DNA of 64,000 nt from Euglena gracilis (GCA_039621445.1 CP154955.1:5260785-5324784), one strand, 5' to 3'; positions 41,368 to 52,226 are shown, counted from the first letter of the stretch. Numbers and translations are program-made. Notes: generated from the letters alone by a model not told the origin.

Positions 41368-41471
41368 AAAAATCGACCGACACTAACAGATTCAGCACGG
41401 GCGCCGGGCGCGAGCGAGCGAAGCGAGCCGCCCGGCGCCCCTGCTGAATCTGTTAGTGTTGGTCGATTTTT
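41368..41471. repeat. 43-bp-stem hairpin, copy 1
   Basis: Arms 41368-41410 and 41429-41471 (two mismatches), 18-nt loop CGAGCGAGCGAAGCGAGC. The arms join AAAAATCGACCGACACTAAC to a GC-rich inner stem. Confidence 0.95.
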
Positions 41472-42341
41472 CTAAAACCTATTTTGTCTGGGCCCAACGC
41501 CTGTCTTGATATTCATTCGACCGAACCGCCTGGACGGAAATATGGTCAAAAAAGTGGTTTTTGGCCCATTAACGGGCGCCTGAATGGAAATCGACTGACA
41601 TAAAGTGCGCCTGAATGGAAATCGACCGACATGTCTTGGGAATCGACCAACCTTTTTTTTTTCCTTTTTTGAATGCCTTTTGTTCTGTTTTGGGACATTG
41701 TCAGTTTCAGCCTGAAACCCGTTAATGTCGACCAACCTTTTGTCTCTTTTTTTTTCTTTTCGGAATGCCTTTTTCTTCCGTTTTGAAAGAAACAATCTCT
41801 ATATCAAGAACTGCGTCTTAAACGCAGACTCTGACCTGAGTCTGCGTTTCGAAACGCTGGCTCAGGCCGAATAACAGACTCAGCGTTTCGAAACACAGAC
41901 TCGGGCCAGAGTCTGCGTTTTTTTTAGAAACACAGATTTTGACCAAAGCCATGTTGCTATGAACACAGCCTTGGCCCGAAATCCGATGATGTCAATAGAA
42001 TTGCAATACAGGCGTCAAGCCCAGAAAATAGGTTTGACATTGCCAAATCACTCCTCACCCGAAAGCTGTTCTTTCAGATGACCAGTGATGACAACTGGTT
42101 CAGGACAAACTTGCCGAATGCTTTTTCTGAAGTTCCAGAAAATGATAATCTTAAGTACCGTCCTTCCGTCTGCTCCATCCAGAGTTCGGCCAGCAGTGAT
42201 CATCTGACCATAAATTTTGGTTTTTGTCTGATCCATAACGCCTCCACAACCCCATAGGAAAGATTTCGAAAAAAAGGAAAATCCAAAATGTCCAAAACGT
42301 CACTAAGAATTCACAATCTGACCAGCAACAGATTTCTATAC

Positions 42342-42445
42342 AAAAATCGACCGACACTAACAGATTCAGCACGGGCGCCGGGCGCGAGCGAGCGAAGCGA
42401 GCCGCCCGGCGCCCCTGCTGAATCTGTTAGTGTCGGTCGATTTTT
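42342..42445. repeat. 43-bp-stem hairpin, copy 2
   Basis: The same hairpin 974 bp downstream, with one mismatch in the stem and an identical loop. Confidence 0.95.
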
Positions 42446-44017
42446 CTAAAACCTATTTTGTCTGGGCCCGACGCCTGTCTTGATATTCATTCGACCGAAC
42501 CGCCTGGACGGAAATATGGTCAAAAAAGTGGTTTTTGGCCCATTAACGGGCGCCTGAATGGAAATCGACTGACATAAACGGCGCCTGAATGGAAATCGAC
42601 CGACATAAACGGGCGCCTGAATGGAAATCGACTGATATAAACGGGCGCCTGAATGGAAATGGACTGTCATAAACGGGCGCCTGAATGGAAATCGACTGTC
42701 ATAAACGGTTTCCGATGTCTTGGAAATCGACCAACCTTTTGTTTCCTTTTTTGAATGCCTCTTTGTTCTGTTTTGGGACATTTTCAGTTTCAGCCTGAAA
42801 CCCGTTAATGTCGACCAACATTTTGTCTCTTTTTTTCGGAATGCTTTTTTCTTTTTTCAATCTCTATATCAAGAACTGCTTCTTAAACGCAGACTCTGAC
42901 CTGAGTCTGCGTTTTGAAACGCAGACTCAGGCCGAATAACAGACTCAGCGTTTCGAAACAGAGACTCAGGCCAGAGTCTGCGTTTTATTACAAACACAGA
43001 TTTTGACCAAAGCCATGAACACAGCCTTTTGCTATGAACACAGCCTTGGCCCGAAATCCGATGATGTCAATATAATTGCAATACAGGCGTCGAGCCCAGA
43101 AAATAGGGTTGACATTGCCAAATAACTCCTCACCCGAAAGCTTTTCTTTTAGATGACCAGTGATGACAACTGGTTCAGGACAAATATGCCGAATGCTTTT
43201 TCTGAAGATCCAGAAAATAATAATCTTAAGTACCGTCCTTCCGTCTGTTCCATCCAAAGTTCAGCCAGCTGTGATCACCTGGCCACAAAATTTGGTTTTT
43301 TGTCTGATCCATAACTCCTCCACAACCCCATAGGACCAAAGATGTCGAAAAAAAGGGATATCCAAAATGTCCAAAAAGTCCCTAAAAATTCCCAATCTGA
43401 CTAGCAACAGATTTCAATGGAATGGAAATCGACCGACATAAACGGGCGCCTGAATGGAAATCGACTGACATAAACGGGCGCCTGAATGGAAATCGACTGA
43501 CATAAACAATTTCAGCCTGAAATCCGTTAATGTCCGTAGAATTTCAAGACAGGCGTCGGGCCCAGAAAATAGGTTTTAATGGAATGGAAATCGACCGACA
43601 TAAACGGGCGCCTGAATGGAAATCGACCGACATAAACGGGCGCCTGAATGGAAATCGAGCGACATAAACGGGCGCCTGAATGGAAATCGACGGAAATCGA
43701 CCGACATAAACGGGCGCCTGAATGGAAATCGACCGACATAAACAATTTCAGCCTGAAATCCGTTAATGTCAGTAGAATTTCAAGACAGGCGTCGTAATTT
43801 TGGACCCTGTTCAAGTCCCAGTCCAGCCCTTGGTCGGCCCTTTGGTCGAAAGGGGGTGGTCCTTAAGAAAATAATAAAAAAAACTTTCCTGTCCCTTATG
43901 GACCGCCCTGGGAAAAAGTGCCACTCATTCAGCTGCCTCGGGGGTTCTGAAGCCATTCCCCAAGTGAGGCATGGTGTCTCGTGATTATCCACGATTGTTC
44001 ATGGCACGAATACGGTT

Positions 44018-44702
44018 ATAGGAAAAAATAACATCCGGAAAAAATAACATCTGGAAAAAATAACATCTGAATAAATAACATCCAGAGAGGCTTGTCAAAA
44101 GGCACTTAAAGGTTATCTAGTTCCAGCGCTTCAGTCACCCGGACTGCGCCATTGTTTAGGTGGAGGGAGTGCAAGGCATTGCAAAAAAAAACTGGAGCGC
44201 ACACCAGACATTTACCTACACCCCCCCCACCAGTCATTGCCAGTTTCCCCCCCAGGACCCCCACAGGACAGGGTCCTGGGGGGGGGGACTGGCCATAAAT
44301 GCCCCCCACACACCCCACACTTGACCAGTGTGGGCTTAAGGCAGGTGGGAGGGTCGGACTCCCCCCGGTCCAGGAGGGGGGGGGTCGGGCATATATTGCA
44401 ATAATTGGGTGATCCCAACACAAACAAATAGCATCTGGTATGAGAGTATCCAGAGCATAACCAATGAAACGGTACATTCCTTACTTCAAAAAGGCAAGGA
44501 TTGAATGCAAGCTTGATGGACAGCCTCGTCCTTTGGTAATGATTGCCACAGTCGTTCGTGTTCTTCATCCCACATCCTATCCACTTTATACTTATCTATT
44601 TTCGACTTATTTCTGGAGCAAATGAATAAAAAATAAAATCTGACTAAATAACATCTAAAAGCGGCTTAGATGTTATTTTTTCCGGATGTTATTTTTTCCT
44701 AT
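44018..44702. mobile_element. 685-bp element with 35-bp perfect TIRs
   Basis: 44018-44052 and 44668-44702 are perfect inverted repeats beginning ATAGGAAAAAATAACATCCG. The left end carries four tandem GGAAAAAATAACATC(C/T) units. No target duplication is evident. It contains a possible exon at 44486-44612. Confidence 0.8.
44486..44612 (-). CDS. Candidate terminal exon inside the TIR element
   Basis: After TTATTTTTTATTCATTTGCTCCAG, 41 codons to TGA: NKSKIDKYKVDRMWDEEHER, then LWQSLPKDEAVHQACIQSLPF. Charged and helix-like with strong purine bias. A GTAAGG follows directly after the stop, so an alternative use as an internal exon cannot be excluded. Unknown family. Confidence 0.38.
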
Positions 44703-45025
44703 GACAGTATGTGGGAATCCCTGCCCACCCACCTGCTGTAAATTTTTGCAAACAAATTACTTTTGAGTGCAAACTTTTTTTGACATCGTTTTTTGACTTC
44801 CTCGGCCTTTGGCCTCACCTGGTGCCACATGTGCTCCGGCCAGAAAATCTTGCCAGAAAGAATTTTCAGTTGTGGTTGGAGGATGAAAACAAACAAAATA
44901 GCACACCATCTGAACGTCCTTCACGGGGAGGCGCGAGGGAGGTGCAGGGGCTCTGCCCTGGGATCGGAATTGGCGAGTTCAAAACACACAACTGCCAGAA
45001 TTGCGCCCGAAAGGAAAGGGGCGGA

Positions 45026-45265
45026 TCAATGGTCTGAAATTTCTTGCAGTGGTGAGGCAACTATCACATGGATGAATTCTTTGGGCTGTTTGTGCTTGCG
45101 CATCAACAATGCTGCACACTGGCAATGCCCAGGAACCGTTTGAAATTGAAATGACTTCACAAAAACCCAGGTTCCAGTTGATCCGGACCTAGATGCACGA
45201 CGTTTTTGCCTCCCCGACTGTTTTAACTTGGATTCACTGGCGAAACGGTAGAAATACTTGGCAGC
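45026..45265 (-). CDS. Candidate terminal exon, unknown (overlaps plus model)
   Basis: 80 codons without ATG after a T-rich acceptor (GGTTTTTTTGAG): AAKYFYRFASESKLKQSGRQ, KRRASRSGSTGTWVFVK, then SFQFQTVPGHCQCAALLM..., to TGA. In phase with the exon at 45919-45845 upstream on the same strand. It overlaps the plus-strand model 45193-45579 by about 70 bp, so at most one is right. Confidence 0.33.
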   Translation of the reverse strand, partial: AAKYFYRFASESKLKQSGRQKRRASRSGSTGTWVFVKSFQFQTVPGHCQCAALLMRKHKQPKEFIHVIVASPLQEISDH

Positions 45266-45579
45266 CTCAAAAAAACCTTAAGGGGAAATTTGGAGGGCTT
45301 CTCAAAGACCTGAAAGCTGGAGATATATGGGAAAAAATTGAGAACTTATGGCTGTGAGTTACCAACACAGCTGCCACAAGGAAAAAAAACATCATCTGTA
45401 GGCTGCCCAACAAATGCATATCGCTCTATTATGCTGCAAAAGAAAGATATGTTCGCTGCTCTACCAAACCAGTGTCGTTGTCAGTTGCGCCCAATGAAAA
45501 AAAGTATCAAGAGAGCAACCACTCAGCAGACCATTCAGGAGCGGACGAAGAAAAAATTAATCTGAATCCAGAAGCGTAA
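45193..45579 (+). CDS. Two-exon ORF, unknown (overlaps minus model)
   Basis: ATG at 45193 (MHDVFASPTVLTWIHWRNGR ... KAGDIWEKIENLW), ending TTATGGCT|GTGAGT, an excellent donor in phase 2. The 48-bp intron ends CATCATCTGTAG. Exon 45402-45579 continues in phase (LPNKCISLYYAAKERYVRCS ... DEEKINLNPEA) to TAA. 112 residues in total. The start is preceded by an in-frame TAG, so this is either the true start or an exon edge. Function unknown. Confidence 0.4.
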
Positions 45580-45844
45580 TTGTTAATTGTTGCAGATGTC
45601 ACCTGTTTCTGGGGACACAAATCGAAAACTGGGAATTGGCGCAAATCGGCACCATTTTGTTAAAATCATAGGGGTGGGGGGTAAAAAAATGAAAACTATC
45701 AAAAAAAAAACTGTGGGGGAGCTTTGGTGACCTCGGCCAAAACAGAACAAAATTCTTGGAAAGGTCCGTCAATCAATTCCTTTTTTGGGCACAGTCACCG
45801 TTCAGAGTGTGTGTGCTGGCCAATTGGAGGTGGAGCAATCATAC

Positions 45845-45919
45845 AAATGGATTGGAGGTGGAATGAAGCAGTTGTGTGGTCCTGTTCAAGGGAACGTTGC
45901 CATCAGACAAATAGCCATT
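45845..45919 (-). CDS. 25-codon exon, paralog of 46249-46427
   Basis: After AACACTTTTCAG: NGYLSDGNVPLNRTTQLLHS..., ending CCATTT|GTATGA in phase 0. The first 13 codons align with the exon at 46249-46427 (NGYLSDGDVPLTR). Of eight codon differences six are synonymous third-position changes, strong evidence for coding on this strand. A longer plus-strand frame (45785-46081) is therefore rejected. Confidence 0.45.
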
Positions 45920-46248
45920 CTGAAAAGTGTTGGTGGCCCTGCGGGGTGCATCCCGTTCCAATACTTCTGCCTGACGATTGTGGTAGGAAATTCAGGGTCA
46001 GGCCCCTTCCAGCAGAGCAGGAAAATATCCTTCCCAAAATCCTCAAAACATAAACTCGTGGTAAAAATGAACTGGTGGTGATCTAAAATGACAAAAGACT
46101 TTGGACACACAATAAATTAAAAAATGCGAAATTCAACGTCTCCACTCCCACCCAGTTTCATGATGGCCCATTGTCATTGGAGTTCAGTCTGTGCTCATCA
46201 ATAAGCCACAGGGGCAGTGCACACACAAAAGAAATAGCCAGCAGGAAC

Positions 46249-46427
46249 CTCGCAGCCAACAGGAAGAGAAGGAGCCTGTTCGGGGATTGGGTCTGGTCAA
46301 AGGAACGTCGCCGTCTGACAAATACCCGTTCTGGTCATCATACCGTGGCCTGCGGGGAGGCTGCCATTCACTTGGGCCTGCCTGCCGGCTTGGGAAAGTG
46401 GCTCTTGACGGCCTTGCCCGCTCAGCC
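46249..46427 (-). CDS. Arg/Pro-rich exon, paralog of 45845-45919
   Basis: After AGTTCATTTTCTGCAG: AERARPSRATFPSRQAGPSE, WQPPRRPRYDDQNGYLSDGD, then VPLTRPNPRTGSFSS..., to a CGAG|GTTCCT donor. Probably disordered. Tandem duplicate of the region around 45.9 kb. Unknown function. Confidence 0.42.
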
Positions 46428-46679
46428 CTGCAGAAAATGAACTGGGTGGCTCTCAAATGCGGACCCTCCCCCCCAGAAAATCAGGGACAAGGCGGGATCC
46501 CCAGAGCCCGATCCGGAGCGTCCCAGATACCCAGATCCCGAGGGTGAAGGCCTGTGTTGAATCCCCCAACACCACCCAAAGGGTTTCCAGGATTCCCATG
46601 CAGCCCTGACCCCCCCCCCCCACCACCACAGCACCACACGAGGAAAATTCCTTCGATGCGAGCACCGAAGGAACAGGGT

Positions 46680-47000
46680 CCAGGGTTGATGGTTTTTCTT
46701 TTTTTTTTAAAAAAAATGTTTATTCAAAACTCTAAAAAAAATGGTCTTTTTGAAAATGAAAAAAATGCCTATTTTGGAAACCTTAAAAAAAACATGCCCC
46801 CAAAACAGTCGTTGGCAGTTTCAGCCAAATTTTGGAGGTGAAGACCCAACCACCAAAGAATGCCATTTTGGGCCATTTTTACCCCTTTTTGAAGAAAAAT
46901 TTTGTCGCTTTGCGCCGAAAACTTAAAAAGTCAGTGAACACCCCCATTTTGCTTGGCACTGGAAAAAAGGGACCCTTCCCTGGGGGCCCAGGTCCTCCCG
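46680..47000. other. A/T-run-rich, no gene
   Basis: Homopurine A tracts with CCATTTTTGG motifs. The open frames are low complexity. Confidence 0.4.
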
Positions 47001-47004
47001 ACTG

Positions 47005-47145
47005 GAAAAAAATTCCTCTGGCGCTGCCAAGGTTCCCGTTTTTTTATTGTTTTAAAACAAAGCAAAAAAACTTTCATGAATAAAAAACGGTTTAAAAACG
47101 GTTTTTTGTTTTTTAAAAAGTGTGTTTTTTTTTAAATAAAACACT
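47005..47145 (+). repeat. Direct repeat, copy 1
   Basis: Nearly identical to 47665-47808 (AAATTCCTCTGGCGCTGCCA ... ACGGTTTAAAAACGG ... AAATAAAACAC). The pair flanks the 47155-47480 element. Confidence 0.9.
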
Positions 47146-47154
47146 AGGGGGTGT

Positions 47155-47480
47155 TGGGGTCGCGGGGGGGGGGGTCGCGGGGGGGTCGCGGAGGGGAAAT
47201 GGGTTTCACGGCAGGTCATGTGTGACTTGTGTGACGTCGTCCTACCCTCTAATTTTAGATCCCAATTAGGAATTTGCGTGCCATTTGGGTCCGAAAATAG
47301 GTCCAAATAGGAATTTGGGACCAATTTTTCGTGTTTTTGATTCCTAATTGGGTGGCAAATTCCTAATTAATGCAACTTTTTTGTACTTTTTGGAAACCCG
47401 AATCGGGCTCAGGGTGGGGTCGCGGGGGGGTCGCGGGGGGGTCGCGGGGGGGGGGGGGGCGCGGGGGAAACACCCCCCTA
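47155..47480 (+). repeat. GGGTCRCG-bracketed element, copy 1
   Basis: (GGGTCGCGGGGGG)n at both ends, with degenerate AATTAGGAATTTG / TTCCTAATT units between; the right end reads CGGGGGAAACACCCCCC. The same architecture occurs at 55305-55640 and, inverted, 61195-61505. Confidence 0.75.
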
Positions 47481-47664
47481 CAAATAGGAAAAAAACCTGT
47501 TTTAAACAACGCGTTTAAAAACAGCCGGGAACCTTGGGCGCTGCGTGCGCCAAAGTGGAAATGGGGTTTTTAATGAGTATAATGAGATTTTTTTGGCAGA
47601 TTTCCCCCAAAAAAATATCCCAAAACTGGCCAAAATGGGCATTTTTGGCAAATTTTTGGAGGTG

Positions 47665-47808
47665 CAAAAAAATTCCTCTGGCGCTGCCAAGGTTCCCGTT
47701 TTTTTTGTTTTAAAACAAAGCAAAAAAACTTTCATGAATAAAAAACGGTTTAAAAACGGTTTTTTGCTTTTTAAAAAAGGGTGTTTTTTTTAAATAAAAC
47801 ACCAAAAA
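47665..47808 (+). repeat. Direct repeat, copy 2
   Basis: See 47005-47145. Confidence 0.9.
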
Positions 47809-47818
47809 TAGGAAAAAT

Positions 47819-47995
47819 ATGTTCGGCAGATCCTGCAGTGCACACACACGTTCGGCACCAGTTGCCCCAGTAACGGTCAACAGAAAAACAAATAGGTCGC
47901 GGTCTACAGTGAGGGATTTTCAAAAGGTTTGTGAATACGTGAGGCAACTTTTGACATCCCAGGCCCCGGCCCGGACCCAGTTTTTAAAAACGTGT
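47819..47995 (+). CDS. Candidate first exon, unknown
   Basis: ATG after an A-rich leader, MFGRSCSAHTRSAPVAPVTV, then NRKTNRSRSTVRDFQKVCEYVR and so on. The frame then enters the AACGTGTTCA repeat and is probably not coding beyond about 47985. It starts next to an AAAACGTG array, like the 53-kb and 62-kb genes, but in the other order. Confidence 0.3.
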
Positions 47996-48355
47996 TCAGC
48001 CCGCCAAATGCCTGCCCTGAAATTCGTGGTCATGAACACGTTTTCAATGAGGGCATTTGTGGCAATGACACGTTTTCAGTGAAGGCATCTGTGTTCAGGC
48101 ACGTTTTCAGTGAGGGCATTTGTGGCAATGACACGTTTTCAGTGAAGGCATCTGTGTTCAGGCACGTTTTCAGTGAGGAGTGAAGGCATCTGTGTTCAGG
48201 CACGTTTTCAGTGAGGGCATTTGTGGCAATGACACGTTTTCAGTGAAGGCATCTGTGTTCAGGCACGTTTTCAGTGAGGGCATTTGTGGCAATGACACGT
48301 TTTCAGTGAAGGCATCTGTGTTCAGGCACGTTTTTCAGTGAGGGCATCTGTGGCA
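47985..48355 (+). repeat. ~68-bp tandem repeat with ACACGTTTTCAGTG
   Basis: Five units of GTGAGGGCATTTGTGGCAAT + GACACGTTTTCAGTGAAGGC + ATCTGTGTTCAGGCACGTTT. Related units form the arms of the 53378-53925 foldback. Confidence 0.9.
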
Positions 48356-48576
48356 ACCCCCAGGAAGAAACGACAATCGCTATCAGGAAAAATCGGCGTG
48401 CGGTTGAGAGGCCGGGTGGTCCTCAACGGGTGAGGCGGGTCGGGGGCACTCTACAACACGAAGAAGACGACAACAAGAAGGCTAGGTTGCCTTGGCACAA
48501 CGACAGGGAAGGGGCGAAAATCACGGCACACGGCAGGCTTTACACCAGGGTCGCATATAGGATTATAGGGATATAG

Positions 48577-48664
<88 letters not shown>
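48577..48664. repeat. (TA)n microsatellite
   Basis: 44 TA dinucleotides bordered by (TATAGG)n, a border also seen at 52555-52630. Confidence 0.95.
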
Positions 48665-48666
<2 letters not shown>

Positions 48667-48758
48667 TATAGGTATAGGTATAGGTATTGGTTTTTCCACC
48701 TCCTATATCTCCTATATCTCCTATATGTCGTGACCAAAAACATTTTTGGGGGGGAAAT

Positions 48759-48896
48759 ATGAATAACATTGCAGGGAATTATTTGCCCGTGTTTTTGTTG
48801 GATGCTTTTTCGTCCTTTATCACCTGTTGCATCGCTGGTTTGGAGTATGCATTTGTAAAAAGAAAAGTGACCACCCCAGAAAACACCCCCCCATAA
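48759..48896 (+). CDS. Small ORF with one hydrophobic segment
   Basis: ATG to TAA, 45 codons: MNNIAGNYLPVFLLDAFSSF, then ITCCIAGLEYAFVKRK.... Residues ~8-31 could span a membrane. It lies directly after a G run. Unknown; could be an exon. Confidence 0.33.
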   Translation: MNNIAGNYLPVFLLDAFSSFITCCIAGLEYAFVKRKVTTPENTPP

Positions 48897-49009
48897 GTGA
48901 CACTACCCCCTCCCAGCTATGGAGCGCACTTTCAGTGTGCAAAAAATCTTGCAAACTCCAATCGAAATTTGTTGGATGAGAAAGTGGTAAGCAGCACTGG
49001 GGGGTTGGT

Positions 49010-49225
49010 ACGCCGTGGCGAGGGGGTCCGAATAGGGGGGGGGAGGGGGGGTAAATGGCGTGGCGAGGGGGTCGGCGACCAGGGGGGGGGGAGGGGTGTA
49101 CCATGGTCGCCAACAAAATTTTCGTTCAAAAAAATCGCGAAAATCGCCGGTGGCGTGGCGGGGGGGTAAATGGCGTGGCGAGGCCCTCGGAGAGGGGGGG
49201 GGAGGGGTGTACCAACCCCCCACTT
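49010..49225. repeat. GTAAATGGCGTGGCGAGG tandem repeat
   Basis: Three units of TGGCGTGGCGAGGGGGTC... with GGGGAGGGGTGTACCA, G-rich. Confidence 0.8.
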
Positions 49226-49619
49226 TTTGTGAAGGTCAACTTGCTGAATTTTGGTGATGAGTGCCTCATTCTTCCTCCCCGAGGGAGCCCAAAAAGTTTA
49301 TGTATCGCAAAGATATTTCTTTTGAAACCGTGTATTGGGGCTCTGGCTTCATGCCCGAACCGGTGTCCAGAACGCCGTTCGGGCAGGAAGTAGGTGTGCC
49401 AAAAAGTGTCCAAAAGGGCTTGTAGGCATGTGGCAATCATATCTGAGCAGTTTTGAGGGGTATTTGGCCAGATATTGGGGTATTTTGTGCAATAATTTCC
49501 ATTTGGCCAAATTTGGCCATTTTGTGAAATAGAATTCCATACAGCACGGCCATCTGCTGAAAGCCCTTGAGAGAATGGGAATCTAATAAGGTCATCCGCT
49601 GAAAGCCCTTGAAAGCCGT

Positions 49620-49672
49620 GTTTCGCCGGTTCGGGCGGCAGCCCGAACCGGCGTTCTGAAACACGGCTTCAC
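49620..49672. repeat. GCCGGTTCGGGCGGC hairpin
   Basis: GTGTTTCGCCGGTTCGGGCG...AGCCCGAACCGGCGTTCTGAAACAC. Related GCCCGAACC motifs lie at 49351-49390 and 56036-56072. Confidence 0.85.
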
Positions 49673-49799
49673 GCCCGAACCAGCGTTCTGGACACAGTTT
49701 TCGTATTAGCAGACAATCCCTCCTCGGAGCTTTCTGACCTTACTACCGATTTTGTCACAGTTTTGCAGCTCTGACCCAAAAAACAGTCGGTTGTGTTGG

Positions 49800-50015
49800 T
49801 GATCCGGTCAACAAGGAGGCTCCGTGCGGTTCCTGTGGGTGCTCATCCTGGGGGTGATGCCGACCTGGTCGGCCCGACCTGTGGTCGGCCCGACCCCTGT
49901 TGGTGGGATACCGACCTCTGGGGGTGATGCCGACCTGGTCGGCCCGACCCCCAGAAATCCGCATTACCCCCCCCACCTTTTGGAAATTTAAGCCCCCCCC
50001 TTCGTTTGAATAGGT
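49800..50015 (+). repeat. GGTCGGCCCGACC repeat, copy 2 (left of satellite)
   Basis: Inverted relative to 52232-52455; the two flank the 50.64-52.23 kb satellite. Shares the sequence from GTGGGTGCTCATCCTGGGGG to TTTAAGCCCCCCC. Confidence 0.85.
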
Positions 50016-50094
50016 CAATTGTTAAGTAAGGTAAAAATTTTAATTAAAAAAATTTAATAACGTGACCCCCCACCCTATATGGCACCCCCTCGGG

Positions 50095-50620
50095 AGTGTT
50101 TTGACCCCCCTGGCGACTATTAGGGGGGGGGTGACAATTAGGGGGGGGTTACTCAATTTACCCCACATTTCCATGGGTCCATGGGTAACCCCCCCTAATT
50201 GTCGCCCCCCAAGGGGGGGGCGACTACCATGCCCCCCCCGAGCTATTCCCCCCCCCCCCGAGCTATTCCCATTGGGGGTACGGGAATAGCTCACTGTCAT
50301 AGCACTTTTTACAAAGAACTTCCTAAGAAAGTGGTCAAAAATCGACGTTTTTGGACCATTTTCAAAAATCACCTTTTGGCAAATGTGCACAAAATTGACC
50401 ATTTTTTGCGAACATCCAAAAAAGTTGCCAAAAATGACCCCTTTTGGGTTGCCCGAGGGTCAGGTATGGGAATAGCTCGGGGGGGGGGGGGGACCTAGGT
50501 CCCCCCCCCACCCCCGAGCTATTCCCATTGGGCCGTAAAGGGTCCCGGGGACGGGAATAGCTCGGGGGGGGGGGGCACGGTATTGGGGGGGGGGGGTGAC
50601 AAATAGGGGGGGGGTCACAT
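50095..50620. repeat. G/C-tract repeats with GAGCTATTCCC palindromes
   Basis: GGGTGACAATTAGGGGGGG and inverted CCCCGAGCTATTCCCATTGGG / GGGAATAGCTCGGGG pairs. A related segment is at 61700-61755. Confidence 0.7.
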
Positions 50621-50635
50621 TAAACCCCTTTTATC

Positions 50636-52226
50636 TGCCAACCCCTTCTCGGGTGCAAGTCGACTTGCACCCTAGAAGGGGTTGGCAGATAAAAGGGGTT
50701 GGCAGATAAAAGGGGTTGATTTTGTTAATGAAAGGGATAGGGTTTGGTCGACTTGCACCCGAGAAGGGGTTGGCAGATAAAAGGGGTTTATTTTGTTAAT
50801 GGAAGGGATAGGGTTAGGTCGACTTGCACCCGAAAAGGGGTTGGCAGATAAAAGGGGTTGGCAGATAAAAGGGGTTGATTTTGTTAATGAAAGGGATAGG
50901 GTTTGGTCGACCTAACCCTATCACTTTCATTAACAAAATCAACCGCTTTTATCTGCTAACCCCTTTTCGGGTGCAAGTCGACCTAACCCTATCCCTTTCA
51001 TTAACAAAATCAACCCCTTTTATCTGCCAACCCCTTTTCGGGTGCAAGTCGACCTAACCCTATCCCTTTCATTAACAAAATCAACCCCTTTTATCTGCCA
51101 ACCCCTTTTCGGGTGCAAGTCAACCTAACCGTATCCCTTTCATTAACAAAATCAACCCCTTTTATCTGCCAACCCCTTTTCGGGTGCAAGTCGACCTAAC
51201 CCTATCCCTTTCATTAACAAAATCAACCCCTTTTATCTGCCAACCCCTTTTCGGGTGCAAGTCGACCTAACCCTATCCCTTTCATTAACAAAATCAACCC
51301 CTTTTATCTGCCAACCCCTTTTATCTGCCAACCCCTTCTCGGGTGCAAGTCGACCTAACCCTATCCCTTTCATTAACAAAATCAACCCCTTTTATCTGCC
51401 AACCCCTTTTCGGGTGCAAGTCGACCTAACCCTATCCCTTTCATTAACAAAATCAACCCCTTTTATCTGCCAACCCCTTTTATCTGCCAACCCCTTTTCG
51501 GGTGCAAGTCGACCTAACCCTATCCCTTTCATTAACAAAATCAACCCCTTTTATCTGCCAACCCCTTTTATCTGCCAACCCCTTCTCGAGTGCAAGTCGA
51601 CCTAACCCTATCCCTTTCATTAACAAAATTAACCCCTTTTATCTTCCAACCCCTTTTTATCTGCCAATCCCTTCTCGGGTGCAAGTCGACCAAACCCTAT
51701 CCCTTTCATTAACAAAATAAACCCCTTTAATCTGCCAACCCCTTTTCGGTTGCAAGTCGACCTAACCCTATCCCTTTCATTAACAAAATAAACCGCTTTT
51801 ATCTGCCAACCCCTTTTCGGGTGCAAGTCGACCTAACCCTATCCCTTTCATTAACAAAATAAACCCCATTTTTCTGCCAACCCCCTTTATCTGCCAACCC
51901 CTTTTCGGGTGCAAGTCGACCTAACCCTATTCCTTTCATTAACAAAATAAACCCCTTTTATCTGCCAACCCCTTCTCAAGTCGACCTAACCCTATCCCTT
52001 TCATTAACAAAATAAACCCCATTTTTCTGCCAACCCCCTTTATCTGCCAACCCCTTTTCGGGTGCAAGTCGACCTAACCCTATCCCTTTCATTAACAAAA
52101 TAAACCCCATTTTTCTGCCAACCCCCTTTATCTGCCAACCCCTTTTCGGGTGCAAGTCGACCTAACCCTATTCCTTTCATTAACAAAATAACCCCCTTTT
52201 ATCTGCCAACCCCTTTTCGGGTGCAT
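50636..52226. repeat. 71-bp satellite array with an inverted segment
   Basis: Unit GTCGACCTAACCCTATCCCT + TTCATTAACAAAATCAACCC + CTTTTATCTGCCAACCCCTT + TTCGGGTGCAA. Some units carry an extra CTTTTATCTGCCAACCCC. About 20 units. Units at 50668-50910 are in the opposite orientation to the rest, so orientation switches occur at GTCGAC palindromes near 50668 and 50908. Confidence 0.95.

Larger units (their letters stand above)
41340..43795. repeat. ~1-kb tandem repeat with internal 32-bp subrepeats
   Basis: Unit 1 starts near 41344, unit 2 near 42318 (period 974 bp by the hairpin position), and a partial third near 43400 lacks the hairpin. Each unit contains 2-6 copies of GCGCCTGAATGGAAATCGAC + CGACATAAACGG and an AAACGCAGACTC/GAGTCTGCGTTT inverted pair. 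No coding frame. Confidence 0.9.

Noticed and set aside
45785-46081. 98-codon plus-strand ORF
   Set aside because: Substitutions against the 46.3-kb paralog are periodic in the minus-strand frame, and the plus frame is interrupted in the second copy.
47005-47808. Small LTR retrotransposon
   Set aside because: No primer-binding site, polypurine tract or coding sequence lies between the direct repeats.
50636-52226. CRISPR-like array
   Set aside because: Repeats are contiguous 71-bp satellite units with no unique spacers, in a eukaryotic context, and with orientation switches.
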